This document shows positions 31,651 to 42,467 of a DNA stretch of 64,000 nt, piece by piece. How positions within the stretch are numbered: the first letter of the stretch is position 1; each line of letters opens with the position of its first letter. A program made the position numbers and the translations under genes. A model generated the notes under the pieces. That model had not been told where the DNA came from. It made no database searches and saw only the letters and a program-made list of their open reading frames with translations. The stretch comes from Ichthyophis bannanicus (taxonomy: Eukaryota; Chordata; Amphibia; Gymnophiona; Ichthyophiidae): contig CM066031.1 in assembly GCA_033557465.1 (NCBI GenBank), positions 1,667,494,800-1,667,558,799 of the forward strand, written 5' to 3'.

Positions 31651-32200
31651 CATTAAAGCAGAGCTTTGTGATGTCTATACCTGCTGCTTTTAATAGAGCT
31701 TTACAAATTTGCTCCATCAGGGCCTGATAATCTTGTTCTTTGTCCATTTCCACGAGATCCCTGATGCGGATATTTCTCCTTTCGGATCTATTTTCTAAGT
31801 CCTCAATCTTTGCTATCAGCTCATCATGCAATTGTTGAAAATCAGCCACCATATGCTGTAGCATAGCCAGAGCTTCTTCTTGTTCCTCTACCCGATTCTC
31901 AACTTCCTGCAGATGCTGTCCTATTTCCAACACATTGTTTCGTATTTCAGTAGTCCAAGTTTGGGCCTCCGCATGGAAAGCTCCCAGCTCCTGCCTCAAA
32001 TCTCCAAACCAGGATTTTACATCCCCACGGAGCTTTGAGAATTCTCCTGCAGCAGCCTATTTACCATTCTTAGGCTCCCCCATGATGCCATGCTCCTTTG
32101 CACTCAAAGGTGCCAATTTGGAATCGCTCGTGGCTAGTGTCTCCGCGCTTTTAAAAACAAAACGTTTGAGGTCGATCACCATTTTCTTTGCTATCATTGT
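31651..32200 (-). pseudogene. L1 ORF1p fragment
   Basis: The minus-strand frame at 31607-31999 encodes a long coiled coil (NNVLEIGQHLQEVENRVEEQ and EIAK-like heptads) ending in KIEDLENRSERRNIRIRDL. The DLENRSRRNNIRI block marks the coiled-coil to RRM junction of L1 ORF1 proteins. The N-terminal part is out of frame to about 32200. The RRM is cut short near 31651, where an L2 fragment begins. Confidence 0.8.
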
Positions 32201-32880
32201 ACTCCTCAAGTTTGTAGATCACTCCTGCACACTCGGGGGCTACCAAGAACCAGATTTGCCTTCTGCTGGGAGGGATATTTCCTTCTGCCTGCAGAACTAA
32301 CTGCTCAAGCAGCCAACTATGTTATCTATATTAGAGATGTCCTACAAGGATGGATTATTATAATTCAGTAAATTTTCATAAACTATGTAAAACATGGCTT
32401 TTTAATGATGCATTTGAAAGATGAACTATTATAATTGCTATAATTTTATTATAAACCATTTAGTAGCTTTTGAAGAAACCGTGTATAAAATCAAATAAAC
32501 AAATAAAATATATACAGTCCGAGTTTTTGTCCCATTGCATGCATGGAAATATAGTCATACTTTTCTTTAGAGAAATGAGAGCTACAAGTGTACACACAGA
32601 ACAGGTGAAAACCAAGACTGATCAATCCAGTTCAGGTTGACTTTAGTGAAGTAGCAATCCTATGGATTTCACACTCATTACTCTGAATCCAAACATAGTT
32701 ACAACCAAAAGAGAAGGGAGGTAGAATAATGGACCTCCTAGGGGCCTCCCTTCCACCTAAAAAGAGGAGACATTATGCTAACAGATAACCCTCCAAAGAA
32801 GAAAAATATTGCCAAAAGATGCAGAGCTCCAAGGACCTTCTACATCTAGTCAGCAATAAATTATCTCTACCTGTGTCAAA
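32201..32880. other. Unassigned spacer
   Basis: AT-rich DNA with an AAATAAACAAATAAAATA stretch at 32492-32509 that might be a retroposon tail. No coding similarity is seen. Confidence 0.4.
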
Positions 32881-33260
32881 GAAAGCCTTATCCGGGATTT
32901 TTGAAGGGCACCTACATGGGTAGTACCCTTTGAAAATCCCGGATAAGTCTCTAACGCGCCCAGATGCTATGCGTGTAGCATCGGGGCATGTTAGGAGTGT
33001 TCTGGGGTGGAGCGGGGCATAGGAATGGGCTACACGGGTAGCAGCAATTTTCGATGCTACCCACGTAGCCCTCTGCGCCTTAAAGATAGGCGAGGAAAAG
33101 GTGCAGAGGCTACGAGGGTAGTATCAGAAATCGCTGCTACCCATGTAGCACCCAGCATAACCCAAATTTTCACTTCTGCTGCCGTGGAAGTGAAAATCCA
33201 GGTTAAGGTGGTCAGTGGGCAGGCTATGAGCCACCATGGCACATAGCCTGCCTAAATCAA
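32881..33260. mobile_element. Foldback (inverted-repeat) element
   Basis: Two nested-style inverted repeats are visible. CTTATCCGGGATTTT (32887-32901) pairs perfectly with AAAATCCCGGATAAG (32933-32947). A second, imperfect pair of arms of about 40 bases lies at 33042-33083 and 33098-33138 (AGCAGCAATTTTCGATGCTA against its inverse). It has no coding capacity, and looks like a non-autonomous foldback or MITE-type element whose outer ends I cannot fix. Confidence 0.6.
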
Positions 33261-33279
33261 AATCGGGCCAAATATCTAT

Positions 33280-33870
33280 AATAAAAATCTGATTCTGGTC
33301 ATCTCACTAACAACAACAAATATTCTCATTATTAGGCATATTGTGAACTGATACAAAACCCTAAAACAAAGTCACTGAGGCTTTATAGAGCAAGTCTACC
33401 ATATCATACCAGCACCAACTTCCAAAACTCACATAAGGAGCCTACCCAGAAAAAGTATCACTGTAAATACTGCAGCGTGCTCTGGAACATCCAATACCTA
33501 TTTGAAAAGCTGAACAATTCAGATTTCTACAATACAGATCCCTATGTACAAAGCCATATTAACAGAACACCTGGCCATGGTTACACACTCAGAACACAGA
33601 CCATCATCAAGTACAGAATAAGTGACCATAACCTAAAAATAAACATATGCAGATAAAAATTAAACTGCAAGCCCAAGAAGCCAGATTCTGCATACAATGC
33701 AACACCAGAGAAATAAAAAGATATGCATTTCCCTGTTCTGTATAAAATATAAAGATAGCACGAAGTCCGATCATTAAATTGAAAATAAAATCCTCTTCTA
33801 CCTTTGACAATTTTATTCTTTGATCATGCTGGTCCCAATCTGAGGTTTCTGTTTTTCTCCACCTCCCCAT
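33280..33870. repeat. Unclassified dispersed repeat, copy 1 of 3
   Basis: It shares a long collinear similarity with 35815-36340: both start near ATCTGATTCTGGTC, contain AGGCATATTGTGAACT, CACCAGAGAAATAA and AAATATAAAGATAGCAC, and end near GATCATGCTGGTCCC. A poly-C run follows at 33873-33886. No coding frame is recognisable and the class is unknown. Confidence 0.75.
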
Positions 33871-34419
33871 GCCCCCCCCCCCCCCCATCTACTTCCCCCC
33901 AGGAACGACATGAAGGTGATGCAGGGCCATTTGCGGAGACTCACTGCAGCATAATTGCATAAATTTAATATACCTAATTTTAAAATATATATGCCACCCA
34001 TCTAAAATCATAAATGGTTTTCAAACATACACATGCAATTTAGTAAAATAGATGTTACAATAAAAAAAACATTAAATTTGATTAATTAAAAGCTACTTAC
34101 ACAGCCCCCTCCTCCAATCAAACCATTATAAGTATCTGCACATCATATTTATTTTGCTCTGACCAGATTATTGATGAGGAGAGAAGATATAAAATGAGAA
34201 AAACTAATCCTAGTAGCCATGAATTCAAAGGCTGGATTGGATTGTGCTAGAGCTTGAAAAGTCTGAAACTCAGCAGCGGTGATGATTTCAGGCTACTGAC
34301 AAAATATTTGAAATTTCAATCTGGCAGCATAAAGAATGCAAAACTGCAAATCTCAAAGACAATTCATATTCCTATACCCCCCCCCCCCTCCTCTCCAGCC
34401 AGTAACCTACAGTTAACCA

Positions 34420-34735
34420 CACCAAGAACCCAGAGTATAGGACTCATAGAGCAAATCTACAGTACTATTCCATAACAGCACTAATTCCAAAAGTCACAAA
34501 AGATGGAGCATACCCAGAAAAATGTAGCACCATAAATATTGCAGTGGGCTCTAGAACATCCATATTCCTATTCAAAAACCTGAACAAGCCAGATTATTAC
34601 AGATACCTATAAAAAAAATCCATGCTAACAGAACACATAGCCTCAGTCACACATGCAGAACAGAGACCTTCCTCAAGTAGGGAATATATTAATACAAAAC
34701 TAAAAACAGACAGACATATGTAGAGAAAAAATGCT
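34420..34735. repeat. Unclassified dispersed repeat, copy 2 of 3 (partial)
   Basis: It contains the middle of the same repeat: CATACCCAGAAAAATGTAGC, ATTGCAGTGGGCTCTAGAAC and CACACATGCAGAACAGAGAC. It matches 33420-33650 and 35950-36120. Both ends are missing. Confidence 0.7.
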
Positions 34736-34975
34736 TTTACCTATTACTCTTAGGTTTACAGGCTTTCTTTCCCAAAATTATAGTTTACTCCAGAGTGAGG
34801 CGAGAGAAAGAACTCTCACATGTAGGCATCTGCATTGTTGGCAAGTCGCCTGAGTGCAACTAATGCCACCTCAGTGGGTGGCCTTAGTTGCACCCACAGC
34901 TGTTTTGCCACTTTGAAATGCGGTAACTGCAGAGGGATGTAACTGCCTCCCTGCAGTTAGCCTATGGCCCCGCAT

Positions 34976-35262
34976 AATCAAACTCTGGAATTAGTTACCG
35001 GACAATGTAGTAAAAGTTGTTAGTATAGATGGGTATAAAAAAGGTTTGTACAAGTTCCTGGAGGAAAAGTCCATAAACTCTTATTAAAGAAGACCTGGGA
35101 AATCTGTTGCTTGCTCCGGGACAAGCATTGTAGAACCTGTGTGTCTTTTTGGGACCCTGACAGGTATTTGTGACCTGGATTGGCCAATGCTGGAAACAGG
35201 ATACTGGGCTTGATGGACCTTGGTCTGACCCAATATGGCATTTTTTATGTTCATATGTTGCA
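34976..35262 (+). mobile_element. CR1 3' end fragment
   Basis: It begins with the decayed C-terminal RT codons ATAATCAAACTCTGGAATTAG and continues through the 3' UTR with GGATACTGGGCTTGATGGAC and a TATGTTCATATG tail. It is a diverged, 5'-truncated copy. Confidence 0.88.
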
Positions 35263-35313
35263 AGCAGAGTTTAGGAAACATGCTGCTAAATGTGCCAAAT
35301 AAGAGGGGCTCAA

Positions 35314-35490
35314 CAGTACCCATGTAGCACCTCCCACTTCTACCAAAACAAGAGCGACTCAGTGCCCCAACACAGCACTTCCCACACTCTGAAAAACAAG
35401 AGAAGCTCAGTGGCCCATACACAGCACTTTCCACCCTCTGAAAAACAAGAGGGACTTTGTGACCCCAACACAACACCTTCCATTCCAACA
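35314..35490. repeat. Tandem repeat, about 48 bp unit, roughly four copies
   Basis: Units start at 35314, 35360, 35408 and 35457 with the pattern CAGTGCCCCAACACAGCACT then CACTCTGAAAAACAAGAG. The last copy is partial. Confidence 0.8.
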
Positions 35491-35814
35491 TAAACACCAA
35501 GAAGGGTTTGACAAGCCCAATAAAACTCCTGAAACTGCACATTGGACCTGCACGGTGTTAATGTAAATATATATTCCGCAAAAAACAAAGGAAATGCAAG
35601 ATGCTCATACTTCAAGGAACTAAAAGAAAAAGTGAGAACCACATTGCAGTTTATCATACAAAATTATAAAATTATAACTCATTTTATTTTGTTATAAACT
35701 GCAGTACGGTTCTCGCTTTTTCTTTTTGAATATATATTCTGCATCAACAGAAACCTCTCCCTCGACAAAGGGTGCAGAGCAGAAGTAGGACATTCACCCA
35801 CAGAACTCTATATA

Positions 35815-36340
35815 TTAAAATATAATCTGATTCTGGTCCTCTCACTAACAATAACAAACATTCTCTAATACCAGGCATATTGTGAACTAATATAAAAGCC
35901 TACAAAAGTCACTGTAGATCTACAAGGCCAAATATACCATATCATACGAGCATAAACTTCCAAAACTCAAACAAGGGGCCTACCCAGAAAAGAGCAGCAC
36001 TATAAATACTGCAGTGGGCCCTAGAACATCCATACACCTATTTGAACAACTGAACAAGTCATATTACTACAGTAGAGATCCCTGCGTACAAACGCCGTGT
36101 TAACAGAATACCTGGCCTCAGTAAAAATAAAAATACATAGACAAAAAGTAAACTAAAACCCCAAGAAGCCAAATTCCACATGCAGGGCAACACCAGAGAA
36201 ATAAGAGATGCAGTTCTCACACTGTGTAAAATATAAAGATAGCACAAAGTCCAATCACTAAATTAGTTTTCTATCTTTGTTGTCTGACCATTTTATTCTC
36301 TGATCATGCTGGTCCCGACCTGAGGCTTCTGCTTTCTTTT
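35815..36340. repeat. Unclassified dispersed repeat, copy 3 of 3
   Basis: It is collinear with 33280-33870 over more than 500 bases with moderate divergence. A pyrimidine-rich block with a (CT)n microsatellite follows at 36467-36482. Confidence 0.75.
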
Positions 36341-36534
36341 GTCTTCTCTTAGCTCTCTTTCTACGGTCTCTAGTCCATCTTCCATTTTTTATTTCTCAGT
36401 TTGTTTTCTTCACTTCCTTCCATCATGAATACTGATTTTTTTCCTTTCAACTTTCTTCCATTTATCTCTCTCTCTCTCTCTCTGTCCACCCAGATTTCAC
36501 TACTACTTACTATCCATTTCTCAGTCTCTTATGA

Positions 36535-36630
36535 GAACTTATGACGTAGATTGGCCACTGTTGGAAACAGGATACTGAGCTTGATGGACCTTGGTCTGAC
36601 CCAGTATGGCGTATCTTATGTTCTTATGTT
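36535..36630 (+). mobile_element. CR1 3' tail fragment
   Basis: It contains GATTGGCCACTGTTGGAAAC, GATGGACCTTGGTCTGACCC and the CTTATGTTCTTATG tail. It is 5'-truncated to under 100 bases. Confidence 0.88.
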
Positions 36631-36731
36631 CCCTCTTTTTTATGCCATCTCCCTACCGCTTTTCAACCTTCACCCCAATCCTTCCATTCCTGCTTTTTCT
36701 CTTCAGCCCTTTCCGAATACATTCTCCCTCG

Positions 36732-36815
36732 TACAGAGAATGTTGGCTAATTTATCCTCTACCCATTGTTCTAGGTCTGAGGCCTGTAGTCAAGCCATCC
36801 TGCGAGCTCCAATGC
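36732..36815 (-). pseudogene. DIRS gag fragment
   Basis: On the minus strand these 84 bases translate as GARRMA, a stop, then LQASDLEQWVEDKLANIL. This matches the conserved gag block of copy F (ASDFEQWVQDKLANIPC) and copy C. No flanking gag is recognisable, so it is a small remnant. Confidence 0.7.
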
Positions 36816-36935
36816 AGACAGAGGATCAGGGCCAGCCCATCCATTGTGCAAGAATGTTGTTCACACAGGGCTCCGTGCTTCAGGGGACCTCGCACAAACT
36901 TCATTCCCACATAGTGAATCCTGGCTTTGCAATGC

Positions 36936-37216
36936 CAGCTTCAGAGGGAGCTGGGGAGGCCCACCCAAGGCCCCAACTCACCTCTGCACAGCCACCAGTG
37001 TGAAGAATGGCATGTTCCCTTACACTGGCAGCTGTGTTCTCGTGAAACGTGCGAGTGCCGGGAAACAGGAAATACCCTTTAACCTTTCCTGGCACTCGCG
37101 CGCTTCACGAAAACACAGCTGCCAGTGAAAGGGAACATGCAGCTCTTCATGCTGGCGGATATGTAGAGGTGAGCAGAGGGGCCTCGAGTGAGCCTCCCTG
37201 GCTCCCTCTGAAGATG
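36936..37216. repeat. Large imperfect palindrome (foldback element)
   Basis: The arms of about 135-140 bases are centred at 37076. The inner arms CATGTTCCCTTACACTGGCA ... and ... TGCCAGTGAAAGGGAACATG pair almost perfectly, and the similarity extends outward through CACCTCTGCACAGCC / GGATATGTAGAGGTG to CTTCAGAGGGAGCTGG / GGCTCCCTCTGAAG. The spacer is only a few bases to 20 bases. There is no coding capacity. Confidence 0.88.
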
Positions 37217-37324
37217 ATCAGACAGGCACAGGGCTCTACGGGAGGGGGGGATAGGATAGAACTGGAAATCTACCGCTATGTGGGTTACATTTCGGTTCCC
37301 CCCTCCTCTCCTGGCTCCCTCGAT

Positions 37325-38146
37325 TGCCTCTGTCACTATCCCCTTGGTGTTGTCCTTCCAGTACCTTGGTGTCATTCTTGACTCTTCCCTCTCCTCGGTC
37401 TTCCACCGTGTCTTTTTCTGCCTCCGCCAGCTCCGTGCCGTTCACTTCTTCCTCTCTGTCCCCCTCTAACCACTCTCCTCCTGTCCCTTGCTGTTTCCTG
37501 TCTCGATTACTGTAATGTTTCCCTTGCTGGTCTACTTCATTCCCAAATCTCCGGCCTGCAACTCCTCCAGAATACCGCTGTCCATCTCCTCACCTCCTCC
37601 TCCCACTATGAGGATGTTACCCCTCTTCTGTTCCGCCTCCACTGGTTGCCGGTACGTTTCAGGATGCAGTATAAAGTCCTCATTCTCACACACTGTATTA
37701 TCCACACCTCCTCCCCTCAATACCTGGCTGACCTCCTCCGATTCCATGTCCTCCCCGTCTGCTCCGCTCTGTCCACAACTACCATCTAGAGCTTCCTTCC
37801 CCCTTGCAAGCACACCTTGAGTGCACCCGTTCTTCTGCCTTTTTCTTTCTGGCCCCTTCCATCTGGAACTCCCTTCCCTTAGAACTTCGTTCTGAGCCCT
37901 CTTTCACTCACTTCAAATCTGCACTAAAGACCCATCTGTTCCAATGCGCCTTCAATCTCCCTCACCCTCCTCAGTGACTTTATACCATTTATTCCCCCTT
38001 CTGCTTTCTCTTCTCCCTCTGCTCTTCTGCCCTTTCCTATCAATTATTGGCATTCCTTTCTGCCTTTACCACAGCAGTCATTTGACTTTTGTATGTCCTT
38101 TGATTTAAGTGGTATAGCAAATGTTTGAAAAAAGATAAAGATAAAA
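37325..38146 (+). mobile_element. L2-type LINE 3' end, degenerate
   Basis: The broken frames match the C-terminal part of L2-like RTs: FQYLGVILDSSLSS at 37356, then in other frames LQLLQNTAVHLLTS and LLFRLHWLPVRFRMQYKVL near 37560-37680, and CTCCCTTCCCTTAGAACTTC further on. It ends with a (GATAAA)-type tail at about 38130-38146, directly next to the minisatellite. Confidence 0.8.
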
Positions 38147-38302
38147 GAAATGGGCTGAAGGGGGGGGGGGCTTGGACTAGAAATGGGTTGACTGGGGGAA
38201 GGCATGGGCTGGAAATGGGCTGATGGGGGGACTGGGACTTGAAATGGGCTGATGGGGGCCTAGGACTGGAAATGGACTGATTGGAGGGCTAGGATTGGAA
38301 AT
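38147..38302. repeat. Minisatellite block 1 (unit near GGAAATGGGCTGATGGGGGG)
   Basis: About five imperfect units of 28-35 bases, built on GAAATGGGCTGATGGGGG and CTAGGACT. The same array resumes at 39674 and 42538, so it was once continuous and has been split by two insertions. Confidence 0.88.
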
Positions 38303-39673
38303 AATGGGAGACAGCCAACATGGCTTTAGACAAGGAAGATCTTGTCTTACTAATCTGTTATGTTTTTTTGAAGGTGTGAATAAACAGGTGGACAAAGGTG
38401 AGTCGGTTGATATCGTGTATCTGGACTTTCAGAAAGCCTTTGACAAGGTCCCTCATCAGAGACTTTTGGCAAAACTAAAGAGTCATGGGATAGGAGGCAG
38501 TGTACTATTGTGGATCAGGAACTGGTTAAAAGATAGAACGTGGAGGGTAGGGCTAAATGGCCAATTTTCCCAATGGAGAAAGGTGAATAGTGGTGTACCC
38601 CAGGGATCTGTGCTGGGTCCGCTGCTTTTTGACATATTCACAAATGACCTGGAAAGGGGAATAACAAGTGAGGTTATCAAATTTGCAGATGACACAAAAC
38701 TATTTAAAGTTGTTAAAATCCAAGAGGATTGTGGAAAATTGCAAGAGGATCTTGATAAATTGGAAGACTGGGCATCAAAATGGCAGATAAAATTTAATGT
38801 GGACAAATGCAAAGTTATGCATCTAGGGAAGAACAACCTAAACTATGGTTACACGATGCAAGGTTCCACATTAGGAACCACCACCCAGGAAAAAGATTTA
38901 GGCGTCATTGTGGATAACATGTTAAAACCCTCGGCCCAGTGTGCAGCGGCGGCCAAGAGAGCAAATAGAATACTAGGTATCATAAGGAAAGGAATGGAAA
39001 CTAAAACAAAAGATATTATAATGCCTCTATATCGTTCCATGGTGAGACCCCACCTTGAATATTCTGGTCGCCGTATCTTAAAAAGGATATAGCGTTATTA
39101 GAAAAGGTTCAGAGAAGAGCCACCAAAATGGTAAAGGGGATGGAAGGATACTCCTATGAAGAAAGGCTAAAAAGGTTAGGGCTCTTTAACCTGGAAAAGA
39201 GTTGGCTGAGGGGAGATATGATAGAAGTCTATAAATTAATGAACGGAGTGGAACGGGTAAACGTAGATTGATTGTTTACGTTATCAGAATATAGAAAGAT
39301 TAGGGGACATGCAATGAATCTACAGGGTAAACTATTTAAGACTAATAAAAGAAAATATTTTTTCACTCAACGTGTAATCAAACTCTGGAATTTGTTACCG
39401 GAAGATGTAGTAAAGGCTGTTAGTGTAGCTGGGTTTAAAAAAGGTTTGGACAAGTTCCTGGAGGAAAGGTCCATAAACCATTATTAAGAAGGGACCCAGG
39501 ATATCAATGCTTGACCTAGTACAAGCATTGTGGAACCTATGTCTTTTGGGGAAAGTGCTAGGTACGTATGACCTAGATTGGCCGCTGTTGGAAACAAGAT
39601 ACTGGGCTTGATGGACCTTGGTCTGACCCAGTATGGCATATCTTATGTTCTTATCTTATGTTCTTATGTTCTT
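38303..39673 (+). mobile_element. CR1 LINE, 5'-truncated, inserted in the minisatellite
   Basis: It is flanked by AAAT at 38299-38302 and 39674-39677, a short target duplication in phase with the minisatellite unit. The frame at 38295-39092 encodes QHGFRQGRSCLTNLL, YLDFQKAFDKVPHQR, VPQGSVLGPLLFDIF and IKFADDTKLFK with the intact FADD box, then [14 protein letters not shown] frameshift near 39065 separates the C-terminal tail (39140-39487), and a stop interrupts it at 39269. The 3' UTR ends with the CTTATGTTCTTATGTTCTT tail. It is the same family as 6850-11802 but much younger looking over this part. Confidence 0.93.
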
Positions 39674-39763
39674 AAATGGGCTGATGGGGGGCTTGGACTT
39701 GAAATGGGCTGATGGGGGGCTAGGATAGGACTGTAAATGACTGATGGGGGGGCTAGGGGGTCC
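39674..39763. repeat. Minisatellite block 2
   Basis: About three units of the GAAATGGGCTGATGGGGGG repeat lie between the CR1 and the inverted-repeat element. Confidence 0.85.
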
Positions 39764-39792
39764 AACAAAGGGCACAACACCACGTGCAAAAG

Positions 39793-39898
39793 CAGTCCAA
39801 CAAAGAAATGTGGATAGCAAAGGAGGACGTGTGAAAATCTTTATTGGTCAAATCAGCCAAAGGCCCGACACAGGCCGTGTTTCGGAATTCCCTTCTTT
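39793..39898 (-). repeat. Left inverted terminal repeat of the AT-rich element
   Basis: It begins CAGTCCAACAAAGAAATGTG and ends GGAATTCCCTTCTT. It matches the inverse of 42433-42537. The CTGA part of the ribozyme-like motif lies just beyond the repeat and is replaced by other bases here. Confidence 0.92.
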
Positions 39899-40339
39899 AT
39901 TGAATTGTGTTTACATAATGCAGATGACGTGGTCAGCCTCGTTCTCCATTTTACCTCTGCACTGCGAAGATGCAGGCGTTTATATTTTGTAAAAGAACCG
40001 CCGAGTTCTGGCGCGTTTGCTACAGGATACAATACGATTTTATGGTAGCAGTTTGTTTAAATCTCTGCCTCCTGGTTCTTTTTGATTTTAGTTTGTTTGG
40101 GTTCTTCTTATCAATGATGTTTAAGTTTGGTTTGTAGTACAATCCTTTGTCAATATGGTTCTCTTAAAATTAAGTTTTAATTTCCTACTTCGAGTCAGCA
40201 TGTTGCTACCATTGATTACTTTTGAGTGAATGCAAAGTCTTTTGATGTCTTTTTAGAAAATGACTATGTATCTATGCTTTCTTGAAAATGGTGAGAAACG
40301 GTTTTAGGCCATTAAAATTTAATGTGTTTGTGTTAATTT

Positions 40340-40680
40340 AATTTGGTTTGCATAATGACGACTACGTTGCTAACATCAGCCTTTCATTTGGTTTGCATAA
40401 TGATGACTATGTTGCCTACCTCGTTTCATTCCTGCAATGTGCAGATGCAGGGGGCTACATTTTGAAAAACCTGTCGGGTCTGGCGCGCTTACCGTATGAC
40501 ACAAACATGGTTTTATGATAGTTTGCATAACGATGACTATGTTGCCATCCTTGTTTCATTCCTGCAATGCGCAGATGCAGGGGGTTACATTTTGAAAAAA
40601 AAAAAGTTGCCGAGTCTGGCGCGCTTACCGCATGACATAAATATGGTTTTATGTTAGTTAGTCTGCAGCATCCTGTCGTT
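40340..40680. repeat. Tandem repeat, about 133 bp unit
   Basis: Two full copies start with TTTGCATAATGATGACTATG near 40391 and TTTGCATAACGATGACTATG near 40523, each followed by GCAGATGCAGGGGG and TCTGGCGCGCTTACC. Older partial copies lie just before (40346) and at about 39915-40045. Confidence 0.85.
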
Positions 40681-41680
40681 CTGATTTTATTTAATTTTTT
40701 ATTTTATATCTTCCTCATCGATGCTGCTTAAACTTAGAGTATACGTAGCGGTTTATAATGCGATTCCTAAAACTTTTTTACAAATGAATTAAAAATTTTT
40801 GTAAGTGAATTACAATTTTTATTGTTGTATCCGTTATATCACTATCATTGATAATTTTTAATTTTCGATAATGGTTGAGTGGGTTTAGAAGTCTTTCGAT
40901 GTTTTTTAATTGTTCACACAAATGAACAGTTTTCCCATCCTTCTTGAAATCATCGAGACATGGTTCGAGGTGGTCAGAGGCTTTTGTCAATGTTAATATT
41001 TTATTTGTTTAGAATTGATGTTTTTAGCTTTTTTTCAAGTGCAGTTGCCTGTGTAGTATTACAACCGGTGAAATGGGCAGCTTGTGACTATTGTGCATCA
41101 CTTTTGAATATACTCTGTGACTGCTTCCACGCATTCATGTTCCGTTGTGTCCCCCAATTTTTAATTGTTTTTTTGTTTCTTTGTATTTCTCACAAATTTA
41201 TTTGATTGCTGTCACAGATGCCACTCATACCGTTTTTAGATTCCAAATGGCCGTTGGTTTTAAAATCACATTTTGTTTGTTTTGGTCTGTTTTTATCCTT
41301 TGTTTTTACATCATTATCTTGGCAAATTATTATATTTTTATACAATTTAATTATTTATACATTTTTCACGTTTCACAGATTGCACATTTACGGTCGTAGG
41401 AAGAGTTTCTTGGTCAGGTATCATTTTTATTTTCATTCTCCCACTTTATTACTCTTTTTAAATATCAATTTACATGGGTTGTCTTCATCTCTCTTTAAAT
41501 CAGGTTGATTTCTATTTATATTTTTTGAAATTAATAATTTGTTATTATTATTTTTTATAATTTTTTTTATAATTAATTTTTAATATTTTTTACATATATG
41601 TATGGATTTCATGATGTTTATTTTTTCTATTTAAGAGTAATTTATTTATAAGTTTTCAATCTAAATGCTTGTTTTTTGTT

Positions 41681-42170
41681 ATAGCACAATTTTGAAGACA
41701 CACTGTTTTAGTCCTTTTTGGTTAATTTATACAGTCTGTTGATTCAGGTATGTGTAATTTATATGTTCTTTAGATACATTATTTATTTTTATGCTATATT
41801 ATGAAATATTTATCGTTCGTTGAAACATTTATTATTCATCTACATATTTATATTTACACATTTATATTTTTTATATATATTTATATGTTTTATCAATTGT
41901 ACTGTTTAGGTGTCATATTTGGTATAGTACACTTTTGAAGACACACATTGTTTTAGTCCTTTTTGGTTAAGTGATATAGTCTGTTGATTCAGGTATGTGT
42001 AATTTATATGTTTTTTAGATACAATATTAATTTTTTGATTATATTATGAAATGTTTATCGTCCGTTGAAACATTTATTATTTATTTACAAATTTATATTT
42101 ACATATTTATATTTTCTTATATATATTTATATACTTTTATTTATTTTTAATTGTACTGTTTAGGTGTCTT
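41681..42170. repeat. Tandem duplication, about 245-254 bp unit
   Basis: Both units contain TTTTGAAGACACAC, TTAGTCCTTTTTGGTTAA, AGTCTGTTGATTCAGGTATG and TTGTACTGTTTAGGTGTC. The first starts at 41681 and the second at 41924. The sequence is extremely AT-rich. Confidence 0.88.
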
Positions 42171-42425
42171 TTTTTTTGTGTTGTTCTGCTGTTAGCCGTA
42201 CTTATTTGTTCCACCATTTATATTTATATTTATATTCATATATTTATATTGATACAACCGTTTATAAGAAAAATGGTTTTAATTTGTTATTATTTATATT
42301 TACATTTTAAACTGTTTTAGTATGCATTCATTGATGTCCGTGGTTTTAGCCAGTTTTATTTCATTGTTTTTAAATAACTATTTTTGTTGTTTATTTTAAT
42401 TCGTTTATTTGTCTTTAGCCATTTA

Positions 42426-42467
42426 GCCCCTGAAGAAGGGAATTCCGAAACATGGCCTGTGTCGGGC
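42426..42467 (+). ncRNA. Hammerhead-ribozyme-like motif in the right terminal repeat
   Basis: The plus strand can be arranged as a type I hammerhead: stem I GCCC (42426-42429) with GGGC (42464-42467); core CUGAAGA (42430-42436); core GAAA (42447-42450); stem III ACAUG (42450-42454) with UGUGU (42458-42462) around the loop GCC; and a cleavage-site C at 42463. Stem II is weak: GG (42438-42439) pairs with CC (42445-42446), and an extra A at 42437 separates it from the core. Because of that deviation, activity is doubtful. Hammerheads of this layout are known in Penelope-like element terminal repeats. Confidence 0.5.

Noticed and set aside
35300..35500. A CRISPR-like array of short repeats
   Set aside because: The 48 bp units are directly tandem without unique spacers, and the genome is eukaryotic.
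36606..37820. Pro/Ser-rich frames that might be a host exon
   Set aside because: They overlap a palindrome and a decayed L2 LINE, and no splice-site pattern or conserved domain supports an exon.
40960..41508. Hydrophobic plus-strand frames that look like membrane proteins
   Set aside because: The DNA is extremely T-rich, which yields Phe/Leu/Ile runs by composition; they lie inside the AT-rich inverted-repeat element and show no motif.
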